A DNA stretch of 64,000 nucleotides, taken from the NCBI GenBank assembly GCA_019802505.1, contig JAFMOC010000002.1:5812501-5876500 (forward strand), read 5' to 3'. Positions 1 through 13,400 of the stretch are shown here, in pieces (within the stretch, counting starts at the first letter, position 1; each line of letters starts with the position of its first letter). Source of the DNA: Corydoras sp. C115 (lineage: Eukaryota; Chordata; Actinopteri; Siluriformes; Callichthyidae). A program made the translations under genes and the position numbers. The notes below the pieces were generated by a model that made no database searches, was not told the origin of the DNA, and was given only the letters and a program-made list of their open reading frames with translations.

Positions 1-129
1 TAATTCACTGATGGAAGAGAGTGTGAGTAGGAACTGCTCGGCGCTACCCAAAGGAGTGTCAGGGTTGGCCAGTTGCGCCTCCTGAATCCTTTGTTTTTCC
101 TCCTCTGTGGGAATCATGGTCAAAATTTT
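1..129 (-). CDS. fhod3: fhod3 exon W18 (FH2 domain, truncated by window edge)
   Basis: The acceptor tgtctctag precedes AAA at 129-127. 129 nt (43 codons) are visible in phase 0: [20 protein letters not shown], then [20 protein letters not shown] and SEL. Matches FHOD3 [20 protein letters not shown]. The exon continues past base 1, so its donor is not seen. Confidence 0.96.
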
Positions 130-1331
130 CTAGAGACACATTGAAAGAGTGAGAAAGAGGGAACAAAAGATAAATAAAGTAAATTAGTACAGGATAGTAT
201 TTCCCTTTGTTGTCTTTAAAAGTTAAAAGTGGTTTCTGGTAAAGTCAATATATTGAGTTATGTTTTAGATTAAAAAATGTATTAAAAAAATTATGATTTC
301 ATCCAACATAGGCAAGAATCAATGCTAATAAGTACATAGTGGCAAAGGTCTCAGGAGTCTTAGTTTCTTAAATATATTTTTTAATTCCTCAGTGTCAGTG
401 ATACAGAACATTTGTGGACGAGTTTTTGACATTTTCTGGCTTTTGGAAAACACTCATTAACTTTTCTGAAATGTTATTGCGCAAACATGCCACCTATTCC
501 TGAAGAAAATAATCAACTGGTTATTCAACAATAACAATAAGTCATATTATTAATAATAATCTGCAATAAAAAAACTGCAAAAGCAATGCTCAGTATTTTC
601 TTTTAAGTTATAAAAATAAAAAAAACTTATCAAAAAGCCAAAACAAAATACAATTTATGTATTTAGTTAAGAAAAAAGGCTTGATATTGGTAACACTAAT
701 ATCGACAATTTTAAAATGTGTTAAACTGGAAGAGATTACTATTCTGTTTTTTTCATTGTGGATTTTTTGATTCAAGAAATTATGAGCTTTTTTCCCCCAT
801 ATAAACATGATTTTCATCAAGTTCTCACTGGGGTGTGAAATGACTTGGAACATGAAGCAAGACTGAATCACTGAATCATCTCACCAATTATTTATATAAT
901 TATAGCAAAAAATAAACCAACTGTACTAGTAATGCTGGCAAAGTCATACTTGTTTAACAATCTAAAGGAAATGCATATGTGCTGAGAGAAAAAAATGATC
1001 GATTATTTCAAAGAAATATTCAGAGTAAATGTTTTTGGTCTTGGTTTATTGTGGGTAAAGTTACACAGAGCCATGAATCTACTGGAAATAAAGAAACAGA
1101 CTTTTATGTAAAAGTCTGGGCTTGATTACAAATGATTAAATGATCTAATGTTGGGAAGAAATAATAAGGAAAAGCATTTTTAAATGTTGTACAAACAACA
1201 TTTCCAAGTAACATTGCATGTAAAACATGGCAAGTGCTCAATGTACTTATGTGTTCATGCAAACTTCAAAAGCAATGCTCAGTATTTTCTTTTAATTTAA
1301 GATGTATCTTTAATCCTGTGTTAATCCTTGC

Positions 1332-1406
<75 letters not shown>

Positions 1407-4400
1407 ACAGGTGCCAGGTGGCACCTGTCCCTCGTTTCCTCCTTAATTGTTTCAGTTGGGTGATTGGTTTGTTTTGTTCACGTGTTTAGGTGTTTAGTTC
1501 CTTTTGTATTTATTCTGAGTTTTCCTTCCCTTCGGCGCACGTCTTTATTTTGTGGTTTATATACCCAATGTTACGTTGTTTGTTTGTTCCCCCTTTTTGT
1601 TGGTGTCCCTACACCAATTTTTATTAAATTCGATGTTTGATTTTTCATCCCGGTGTCTCTTTTCTCTCCTTCCGCGTTCAACCACGTTACGGCGCTACAC
1701 ATCTTCTCCGTGTAGGTCGTAATTCCGTGGGAGCGTTTTCCGTGGACCGACGCACGCATTTTTCCCCGCGTGGTCGGCACCCGGGAGCGCTCACTAGGCG
1801 CAAGCGGCTGAACGCTACACCTCCGCGTTAGCCGCCCTCCTCCGGGGAAGAACGGACGACTGGTAACAATATATATATATTATAATATATCATATATAAT
1901 ATAAAGAATCCAAATTTTTGAATGAAGAATATGTTATGTAAAGGTCATATATCCATCCTCCTTCTTATGTAAGAAGTAATCATGCATTTCAGAATCTCAT
2001 TGATTCATACTTAAATGCAAACACAACTATAATGTTCAGGACTGTGAATGCAACTTAAGCACTGATACATTACATGGACAAAAGACAATTGCATATACTA
2101 CAGGACTTGCATGGATTTTATAATATCTTATTTTATTCCAGTTAAACTAAATTAATTTATTTTAAAAAACATGGTGATGGGTAAATAAAACACCTGAATT
2201 CGAAGATGAAGAGGTGTGTAACATTACTTTCATCAATACAGTTTATCAAAACTCAACTAAAATGATCTTACCTCAATTCCCTCCTTGTTTAAAGCATACT
2301 CATCAAAGTTCAATATGGCTGTTTTGATGGTTCGGGGTGGTGGGAGAACTGTAAGCCCGATGTTTATTGCATTGCTCCTTTTAGAGTCAAGAACAATGAT
2401 TTCTTGACGTTTACCATCAGCTGCAGTTTTCTAAAAGAAACAATAGCAATGAGTAAACAAATTGGTAAAAAAAAGTGCCCAGGGATTACATGTTGTACAA
2501 GTGTTTCACTAATCTTGAGTGAGCTAATGACTGCGTATAAACAGACTATAAAAATTTACAACAATTTCTTAATGGGCCTCTTCTCCTGGACACAGGTCAA
2601 CCATATCGGGGCAGGTAAGGCTTTCCCAAAGTCTTTTTGTTAAGTCACACTCATTCTTCATTTTATCAGCTTCACATACCATATAGATGCACGTTTTTGT
2701 AGTTGTAATCCACTAACCATTAGACGTGTACCCACAACCACCCTGTTGGACCTGCATCCAAAATTTGGAGGTTGACTCAAACAATCATGGAGAAATATGG
2801 TAGATGTCTCTAATAAGAGTACAATTTGTCTGCACATTGTTTAAAAACTCCGGCAGTGCCAAAGGTTTTGAGCCAGTTGTCCCTGAGACTAACACACCAC
2901 AACCATGTCAGTGTTACCGCAGAGTGGAGAATATTCTTCAAATCAAAGAACACAATTAAGACCTAACAAAGTATAAAAAGAAATATACAAACAACAAGCT
3001 GTAATTGTAGAACTACAAAGTGCATGTTTATAGTTAGTGGAATTGATAAAATGAACAAAGGGTATAGACTGGTGAGTGTATGGTTCATGATGGTCAAACC
3101 TGTCATCATTTAAAGTATTTGTACAGGCAACACTGGTGTAGTAAGTATGTGTTATTATGAGAAAGCAAGACCTTCACTTTGTTGTTTTCATATCTCTGTA
3201 TCAACTATGAAAAGGTTCCAGTCAGTACTTACTAAAGGCTACCTTAAAATAAATTGGAATGGAATTTCTTTTATGTGGGTGATTAGTGGCAGCGCCTTCC
3301 TGAGATATGAATACCAGAGGGATCTACTAAAAGTGGAACTTGTTTAAAAGACACGCAAACACCTGAAGGCTATTTTGAGACTTTTGACAGAAAATATTTG
3401 TAGAGTAAAATAGGAACGATGTTGCACAGAGAGAGAAGACTTATACAAAGCAATTAGAACAAAAAGGAATAGAGGGAGGTAGGAAAGGGCAAGAAATGAA
3501 AAGCAGCTGTGAAGTCTGGATTGGACTAAGTGAAAAAAAGAACCATTGCATTGCAAATACGTGTCTGACAAAAAAGGAGAAGCCACCAATATTTAAACTT
3601 CTATATCACACCAAATGCATCCAGCTCAATCTTAATACCTGAGCTGCAATTTAATGTATACTTCTTACTGTTCAGTATAGCTTACAAGGTCTCACTAACT
3701 ATACTGTAATATTAAACATATCACAGGACAGATGGAAATATTTGTAAATTGTGGTATTTTATGCTTAAGCTTTACAATTAACCTTCATAGGGTTAAAGAA
3801 AGGTGGACCAAACCCCAAAAGTGTACTATTTGAGAATCGATGAAGACAATTAATACTGAGGAAGAAAAGATTTGTAAACAACCACAAGCTTTTGTAACAG
3901 AGCTTAAAATAAGTTTTAAATTTGACAATTGCTAAAATGGATAACTTTCAAAAATATTTTGAGAATCACAGACAGAAGTCAAAACATCTGTAATGAATAA
4001 TGCAGTAATCAAAATTGTTCACCTTTGCAACAGGAAGCTCTTTGGACTTGGTCTCAAAGAGGTGCTCCAACTTGGACATGTCTAACTTGACAGGTTCCAA
4101 TTTGGACCACAGTGACTCCTTGCAGTGATTGTGGCTTCTATACTGCCAGTCTGCTGGTCTGACCTCGTTCCAGAAGAGCCTAATGGTCTTTTTTTTCTTC
4201 TGAAAAAGTGGGGGTTCCCCCCGACTGTGCTGAGGTGACCCAAAGTGTGAGTGAGGCATCGAGGCCACTGAGGGTAGTGGAGGGGGCAACATACCACCTG
4301 GTACAGGGGGGGGAGGTGGGCATCCAAACAGTGGCGGTGGTGGTGGAAGGTTTGGTATGCATGGTGGTGGGGGAGGTGGGGGCATTTGGTCCCCTGATTT

Positions 4401-7400
4401 TATTATGTTCCCTGTGTCCAAAACATCTACATCATCTTCCTCCCCAAGGTCCGTGAAGTCCATTTCTTTGATGCGAAGTTCCCGAGGTGTGGCCATCAGC
4501 TGGTCCCAAATATGGTCAGATTCCTTTTTGGGAGGAATAGGTGAGGGTGCCTTTTCCTTTCCAGCATGATCAGCCTCATGAGGTGAAACCAGTCCTTTTA
4601 CCAAGTCACCAAATTTTTCTGCCACAGTTCGCACATTACACTGGTTGTCCAGATGTTGCACCTCTGCTTTCTTAAGATTCTCCTCAGTCGTTTGCTGGCA
4701 TGCTTCCAGATTGGAGATGCGAGTGACGAGGGTTGATGAATGGTCTGGATCAATTCTATTCTCTTCTTTCTCACTTTCCTTTTTTTCCTCCTCAAGGGGT
4801 TTCTTTTTCTGTGCGTAGAGCATGTCCAACATGAAACGCTTACTGTTCAAAACCTTCCCACACTTTTCGTTGATATCTGCTGCTTTATTGCATTCTGTCC
4901 ACTGGCCTAGGTGACAGACAAACAAAACAAGGATCACTTATAAATCCTTTAGAGAAAACCCAAGAATTGTGTATACAGATGAAATTCACTTTCTGTTACT
5001 TTTTCAGGCTCATATAAAATTTTACTTGTTTATTCAATTTACAGGTATAAAATACAAGCTAGAGAATGTTGGGGGTCACCTGAAAATAATCCATCTGCCT
5101 GTTAAAAGCTGTAGTATTATCCTTATGCTTTACTATAATTAATGTGTTTCGTACAATCACATGAATAGTAAAAGGAATGTTCACATACTATATGCCATTA
5201 TGTAAATGTCATGAACACCCCACTTTATAGCAATTGCCTTTACAAGAAATATAGCTAATTTAGGGTTTATATATTTTGGAAGCACGTTTTCTGGCCCACA
5301 CAGAGTCATAGCCTGAACCAGCGCGAACACCTTAGAGGTGAACTAGAATGATGACTGTAAGCCAGGATCTCTTGTCCAAAATCAAAGTCTGGCAAAGTCT
5401 CCTCTGGCTGACAGGGCAAAAAACTTAGTCAGACACACATAGAAATCTTTTTTCCACAATAGGTAAAGCTCTTATAATTGCAAGGGTATAGTGGCTATAG
5501 TGAAAAATTTAATTATCAACTTGCTGGCAACAGTTTGGGTTATGGTGCTGTTTTTTTGTTAATCTGGGAAAAATGCAAAGTGAACTCCAGTGGCGTGCAT
5601 AAAATCTTTTATTTAATGTTTATAATATCTTGAGGTGAAATGTTATATTGAATGTGAAATATAGGTGTGAGGTGAAATGATATAGCTTCTTCCATACAGG
5701 CTGACATTATACTAAATTTATTGGTCATGATTGAATATCTACTCTTTAGCTTAATTTAAATCTCATCCTGCTCCGCGTTAAAAAAAAAAAAAACATGCAA
5801 ACCAAATATTTTAATACATCAATGTTTTTTTTTTTTTTTTACCTGAGTCATTGTCATTTATGAGCTTCTCCTCTCTCTCTTCTCTTTCCAGAGTGCTGCT
5901 GGCTGAAGAGATGCTGGAAGCAGAGCAGTTGTCCTTCTCATTCAGCTCCTCATTCTGTCGCTCCTTTTCACTGAGTGCTGTGCTCTCCTCCACGTCTCTC
6001 ATCACTGTCTGCTCCTTTTCACATTCCTCATCCTCTTGTTCGTTCCCTACATCCTTAGCCATCTCTTTCTCAATGCTCTCTTCTGCCTCCTCTTCCTTCA
6101 GGCTGGTGCCTTCACTTTGCTCATCTTCCTGTGCTTCTTTCTTCTCATCATCCCTGTCTCCTCCTAGCTTCCGTTTTTCAGTATGGTTGGATTTTTCTAC
6201 CTCTGTTTCTGTCTCTGTGTGGAGGAGAGACAGAGTAATGTCCTTCTCATCCAGGGGCCTCTGCTCTTCTGGCTCTAAGGGCCACTGTGGGCCAGACACA
6301 GCAGGAGACGTGGAGGGAGGCTCGATATGGCTTACCTCTGGCTCAGCTTCTGAACATTTTGGGGAAAGAACAACACACCAACACACACACACACACACAC
6401 AGAGCACAGGGTTAGTACCGTTTAGGAATGTCCAAGTTCTAAGGAACTGCTTTGAAAAATGAGGATCATTTTGATTTGCTCTGACTTATAAAACAAATAT
6501 CTAACCATTTATGACTTTGAAGCTTGGGAACCTCCTAAAATCACATCCTGATTGTCTACAGTAATCAGCAGCAAAAACAAAGAGGAACATTCAGCATTTG
6601 TTTCTTGGTTGCCAGGACGAAAAAGCCTTCATTACTGTGACTCCTGAAAGGTGCTTGGCTGTAGCTCTTACAAAAGAATCTCTCATAAGACCTTCCTACC
6701 CATCAAACCCACCCCCTCTTTCTTGAACACAGTAATAAATAAACAACCAGCAAATTCAGTTCAACTGAGGCACAAAAGGAGACAAAAAACATAGTGGGAG
6801 GAAGGTCTTTAACCACCTGATCACTGCTATAGGGACATGCAAATACAAATGTATACACAAAGTTAAGTGCAACTTGTCTGTTGCATGTTGGAGCACACAA
6901 TGACACTACAGACAAATTTATACTTGGCAGCCACATTTTGGGAAGCTTTCTTTCAATCTCCTGAAAGTCCTGTCTCTAGTCCTGAAAATTCTGTCTCTAG
7001 TCCTCCAGTGTCTTTACTTTTTTTATTGTGGCTTATAAACCTCACACAGTGTATTGTAAACATGAAAATCTGGTCTTAAAAGCACTAAGTAATGTATGTT
7101 ACATAACATCTTTCTTATATGGCATTTGAATACATTCTTAAAGCAAATAAAAACTGAACATTAAGAAAATTGTCTCAATCCTTCAAATGTAGCGAATACT
7201 GCCTATTAAAGCATTTTTAACTTCATCGCATTTATTGTAGATTGACTAATATAAACAGAATGCTGCAGATCAAATCATATTTCAGTTTTGTTTATGTAAA
7301 GAAACACATCTGTTCAAAAACTTTCTGATTTCAGTATAGCAAAAAAAATCTTTCTGGTTTTAATGATTTTAATTAAAGTGTATGTTTTGGTTTACGTTAT

Positions 7401-10400
7401 AATCCTAAGTGTGTATAAATAATACAGGATGTAATTATGTAAATATCTAATTTCATAGGAGGTGGATCCAGCATTACTGGAGTCTTATTTCACTGTTATG
7501 GACGCAGCAGTGGAATTAGGATGGCACCACTGCTCTGCATTATCACAACCCAGACTATCCTATTACATAACTAGCAGCTCTAATTCATGCTGTTGTTAAT
7601 GGCAGTTCATACCTTCATCTTTAGTCATTTATCAGTGTGTGCCAAATTCTAATATGTTACATCAACTCACTTATGCAAAATAAAAATATTTAATAATATC
7701 TATAGGCGGCACGGTGGCTAAGTGGTTAACACGTTCGCCTCTCAGCACTAGGGATTCCCGGTTCGAATCCCTATCTGGGTGGAGTTTCCATGTTCTCCCC
7801 GTGTCTGCGTGGGTTTCCTCCGGGTTCTCCGGTTTCCTCCCACAGTCCAAAAACATGGATCAAGTCAATTGAGTTCTCCAAATCGCTCCATGCAGAGTGT
7901 GTATGCGTGCGTGTCTATGTGAGTGAGTGTGTGCCCAGCGATAGATTGGCACCCTGTCCTGGGTGTATCTGCCCAGTGCCTGAAACATTCTCCCCTGGAT
8001 GGGCATGGGGAACCCCACCGCGACCCTAATATAGGACAAAGCGGGAGATAATGAATGAATGAATAATAATATCTATAACTTGCAGATGTGCCATTTTTTT
8101 AATAAAACAGCATTTTCACATCTTGTACCAGATTGCTGTATAAATCCCATACCTTGACTATCATTTAGAACTGGCCAAACCTGTTAAATGTTGCTATGAT
8201 CAAACCCTACACCACATCAAAATGTATTCAAACTCAAACAGCTATTTACTGCTTTCACAAGAGCTTTGTCCTATATAATTTCCTTCACTGAACCCTAATG
8301 GTCTTTAAACATACTATACTTGATTTTCATGTAAGAATATAGTTTTAGAACAACCATCCTGTTTAGTTTAATATGTAAAAAAAATAGTTTAGCATTGTTT
8401 ATTTGTTAATTTGCATCACTTTGTATTTGTATTCATTCTGTAAGCAAATGCTGTGACAGGTTTCAGGTTAATTTACGTTTATGTTAATTTACATTTACAG
8501 TTATGCCATATAGCTGACACTTTTATTTACCAAGACTTACAAAAAGAACATAATCCGAGCATTTGGGGGTAAAGGACATGATCAAGAGCTATTAGGGCCA
8601 GCTCATCTAGTCTGTTGTCTGGTACCTCAGTCTATTAATCATGACTTTTTTCTTTCCTCCTGTGGTTTAGTATCTGCCTTTCCATCACAGATCGCTTTGT
8701 CTAAAGGCTCATACCAGCTAAAGACAATGGTAGCTTACCAGATCTAGTCCAACATGCAATGTTTCTAATATATTAATGTGACTTGTATTGTTTATAAGGC
8801 GCATAACTGCAGCTACTTATAAACAATACTTGAAGTATTTTAATGGATTTTGTAGAGAATTTTTTGTAAACTGATTTATATATCTCTTTTTTTATTTATT
8901 CTATTTATTAGTATACAATCCTGGCATCACTATTTTTTTAATGTTACAATTTCTCATCTAGAAGAAGTAAGTATTTGTTCAGATGGTCATGTTGACAAAT
9001 GACTACTAAACTGTTCATGCATTCTATATAATAATAACAACTTACCATGTGCAGTGTGTGCATGAGGACATATGTTCTCCTGAGACTCTATGGAAGAGAC
9101 AGTTGAAGTGCGTGTGCTAGCAGAAGTGCGTGGACTCAGATTAAGGGTAATTTCAGTGCGACCCTTTGACACTGATGTCGCATGTTCACGTCCAGATTCC
9201 TCCATTGATTCACGCTCCATCTGTTTATACCTTAAACCAAAAACTGTCTATTAGCTACAACTTGTTGCATTACATATAGCTTTAAAATGATAATAATGTG
9301 TAGGACTTTTGAGGCATGGTAATAACATTCAAAAGAAAATGTGAAGGGGACCTTGTGGTTTCGCAACAACTGTAATAATAACCTCTCTGGGTGGTTAGAG
9401 TAAGCATAGATAAAGAAATAAGAAAGTTTAGTCTGGTCTTTATACAGTTTGTCAACCCCCACTGAAATAAACTCATTGATTTGGATCATTTCCACATAAA
9501 ACCCTTGATGGGGGGAAGTACACTGCTTGATGGAAGTACACTGTAGAAGAAAGCATTGGCATTGAAACTAGCCACCACGAAAAAGGTAGAAAAAATGAAT
9601 GGTAACTCTCCATGTTTTGTTGGTACATATAGTACTATGAACATAGGACATTAAATACTTAAGACAAAAATGTTATGTACCTTCCACGAATATGTCTGGC
9701 TTCTTCTCTTTTCTCCACATATTCACGACTGAAACACAAATAATATGCAATGCAACTAAGCAATACTGGTAATTTGGCAATCATAGAAAGCTAACATATA
9801 CAAAAAATTAAATAAAAAAAAAACATGGAGACCACTGACCACCAGATAACTGTCTCAGAGAGCTTGGCCTATCTTGCTTTTAAAATTCTTTGACACCACC
9901 TTCTCTTAGTTTCATAATTATGTTTAAATTTCCCTCCTTTTTAAACTCAGCTGGTTTGTGTTGTATTAATTATCTCTTCAATATTCTGATTGGATCCTTT
10001 TTGATAGGTAAGCCTTCTGTTTTTAGCATTATTACCTTCATTGCTGCCCCGTGCTGTTTATTTCAAGCTCATGAGTATGGCACGGTGAAACAAAAATCCT
10101 TTTATCTGTGTGGGCTTTCTCTGGTTTCTTCCCACAGTCTAAAAACACAAATTCTAGGTAAATTGGTGGTGCCTAGTTTGTGTGTCTGTCAATTGTGAGA
10201 GAGTGTGTGCCCAGTGATATATTTGCAACATGTTTTTGGTGTATCTGCCAAGCACTCGAAACGTTCTTCCCTGGATGGGTATGGGGAACACAGCCATGAC
10301 CCTAGTAGAGGGTTTCATTTTGTCTTCTCTCACACTACACAACTGTAATTAACATTAATAATTAATAATTTAATAATTACTGATTTAAATGTTCTGTGTA

Positions 10401-13400
10401 AAATTATTCACATAAATATACTTCCTCAGTAGCTACAACTGTGTTTGCTCATGCAGTGAAATATGTGGTAAATCCAAGATATAGAGAACCTTATATAGGC
10501 AGGATGTGTTACATGTACTTAGAACATTTTTCACCAATGATCATATGAAAATTAGACAAGTCAGTAAAATTTGCAAAACAAATGTAGTTGTGTCTGATAA
10601 TTCTTGAAAGCACTTCTAAGACATTTGTCTGGATTGAATTTCTCTGCACTAGCAGTAAAGAAAACATGACTACATCATGCTTAATAAACATAATCACAGT
10701 TTCAACCTGCAATTATTGCATACTTTTAACAAACCATAAAAGGACACATACTTAAACCGAATTCTCTCCTCACGTTCGATCCGTTGCAGCCTCTCCTCTC
10801 TTTCAAGACGTCTCCGCTCCCGTTCTGCAGCCAAAGATTCCTGGTGCTGCCGGTAGGATGAGGTCAGTAAACCCCCAAGAGCAGGCCTGCAACGCAGCCC
10901 AGGCAGAAGGTTTGCAACATACTGAATATGTAAGTGTTCACTACATGTTTAGCATAAAGTCATAAATATGACATGTAAAATTCATATTGATTAAAAGTAT
11001 TCTTGACAAAGGAAATATTGTCTGATCATTTTTTTAACACACCCAAATTAACACATTTAACACACAAATTAACACACCCATGTTTGTGCAGCTGCTGTAC
11101 ATCAGTGCCTTCGTATTTTTGTTGCATGTATATTTGTGTAGTTTGCATGAATTTATCATGAAGCTGTTATGGATGGTGTTTCAACACAGATCAATGAAAA
11201 GTAAATTCACTGATGCTTCAAAACCCCCTAGGTTACATCATTTAGAACAGTTTAAGACTAATGTTTCTCTGTTCTTGCATAATACAGAGCTAAAACATAT
11301 TTTTTGGTCCTGCCAAACTCTGTACCAGATGGTCATGGCTTTAACACAATATTTTTGAACCAAAAGCAGAACTAAAAAGCTTTTTCTTTAACACTGGCCA
11401 TTTACATGAAGCTGCCCTATTGTATCAACCCATGTCTCCATGGTACTCTCTTTAATCAGAGACATCTAGCTTAAGTTGTAAAGGTTTTGCATAATCTTTT
11501 AGGAATGGTTACAAATACTTTTTTTCAACATGGGTATATCACCTTAAAACATGTCATAAATAAATATTAGGTCAGCACATAACGACTCGTCTGGGAGTGC
11601 ATCAAGGCCATTAACCATAAACTTGTTACAAGGCAGTTGCCCAGTGTACAAGGCAGTAGTCACAGAACTCTCTGGCCGGGGTGGGGCAGAACTAGAAGTC
11701 TACTGGAAGTCGTACCACAGCAGGCAAGTGATGACATGTATTTACATATTCTGATATTATTCTTATAATTACTATTATTATTATATACCAGATAATCTGA
11801 CAATTGCATGTGATAATACGGATGCAGATGCAAATTGAGTTTAAATTTGATTTTCCATATCATGTTTGTAATAAAATTTATCAAACCACTGCGGCGACCG
11901 CTTCTTTTTATCAATCAATTCCTTTGATGCTATGGAGCGATTCAAAGTTGGCAGGTTTAAATAATCCGGTTACCTGTCAGATTTGCTATCAGTGGGTGAC
12001 CCAATTGTAGAGCCAAAGTGGTTAAAAGGGGAAGATGGGGCACTGGACCCTCCTGATGACCTGCCTGGAAATGTTCCAGAGTAGCCCTTCTGCCTGCTAA
12101 ACAAACAAAATGAGATATACTGTCATCAGAGCCAATTTCAATCAGCAGTTAACTTATCATTAGCATTAACATAAAGTCCAGAAAAGTGTAGCATGTAACA
12201 AAGGATAAAGTACACAAAAGCACATAAAATGTTTGCTTTGAACATTTTTTTTGACTCTTCATTTGCTGAAAAACACAAATTACAATTTAAGACACATGAC
12301 ATTGCCAGCCAAAACTAATAAAGGTGCATACAAACACTACAATGTGGAGACAAAAGCAAACTGCAGCTGCAGTAGGTAAAAATGTAATAAAAATCATGAG
12401 CTGAAAAACTGAGCTGCCAAAACCTTATATAAAAATTACTTCTATAATTTCAAATAGTACATAGATATATGAATTCCTAGTGGTGTGGTAGTTTGTAATA
12501 TAGTGGTTTAGTAATTTGTTTATTAATTAACTGCACCAATTAATTTATATCTAAGGACATGTTAGAATTCTAAAACTTAGTAGTGTAATACACAAATAGA
12601 ATTTTAATTTGACTGTATTTTGTTTGCTTTATTATATTGTGGCTAAATTGTATGTCTCCTAGTAGCTATATCTATGAGTGGAAAATATTCTATTTTCCAT
12701 TCATCATAGATCAGGTATTATTTGGGTGGTGTATGATTTTTAGCCATGCAGTGACACTGGTGGTGGTCTGTTGCACTGACACTGGTTTATTGCTCTGGTG
12801 CCAATGCATAAGTCACTACAGTGCTGCTAAAAGTAAAGCTGAACATCTACAAAGTGAAGCAATGATGTTTTACTCTACTGTATTCTAATAATTTGTTCAA
12901 AGTTCATGTGGAAATTTTATAGTTTAAGAGTGCTAAATCAACGCAATACCTTCATTACTTCATTTTCACCCTCCAACAGTATCCAGTGCAAAGGCACTCT
13001 ATGAATACTCCTCAGTACCATAACTGCATAATCAGTCAACTTAATAAAAAAAATTTGCAACAGCCACCTTAGAACACCATCTATAACTCAATCAAATTAA
13101 GCTTTAAAGCAGGCTTGATTAACTTATAGACACTGACAAGGAAACAAAACATTAAGATGGAATACACAGCATACCTCACTATGTCATAACATACTTATTC
13201 TAGCTTTACCAGTGGAAAAAAAAAAAAAAAAAAACCCAAACCAAAAAAACCCCTCCTGTCCAGATTGTTGTTCAATCCTTTTAAAACTCTTACCTTCCGA
13301 CCCAAGAAGTGGTTCTGGAAGCATATTTGGAACAGGAAGTATGTGAGTAACTACTGTCTGAAAGACTATGCAGAGGACAGAATATGATAAAAGATAAAAG

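Larger units (their letters stand above)
130..2271 (-). other. fhod3 intron W17-W18
   Basis: 2142-nt AT-rich intron. It holds a 29-bp direct duplication (578-606 and 1267-1295), a long TA repeat, and a solo LTR inserted in that repeat (1403-1868). The small open frames here are in low-complexity or LTR sequence; I see no further gene. Confidence 0.9.
6350..9045 (-). other. fhod3 intron W14-W15
   Basis: 2696-nt intron. Contents: CA repeat at about 6370-6400, an imperfect 21-bp tandem pair (6960-6980, 6981-7001), a full-length SINE (7705-8064) and an L2-type tail (8486-8600). Nothing else recognised. Confidence 0.85.

Noticed and set aside
4082..4569. Several Gly/Val- or Pro-rich open frames in both strands
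   Set aside because: Frame-shifted readings of the proline-codon FH1 stretch of exon W16.
5851..6462. 203-codon plus-strand open frame, Ser-rich
   Set aside because: Antisense shadow of the Glu/Lys-rich fhod3 exon W15; its composition follows from reversed GAG/GAA codons.
6703..6936. Hydrophobic 77-codon minus-strand frame considered as a small membrane protein
   Set aside because: Random intronic frame: no splice context, no codon bias and no family resemblance.
10490..10500. CCTTATATAGG as a serum response (CArG) element
   Set aside because: Seven A/T bases between CC and GG where a CArG box has six; not a canonical site.
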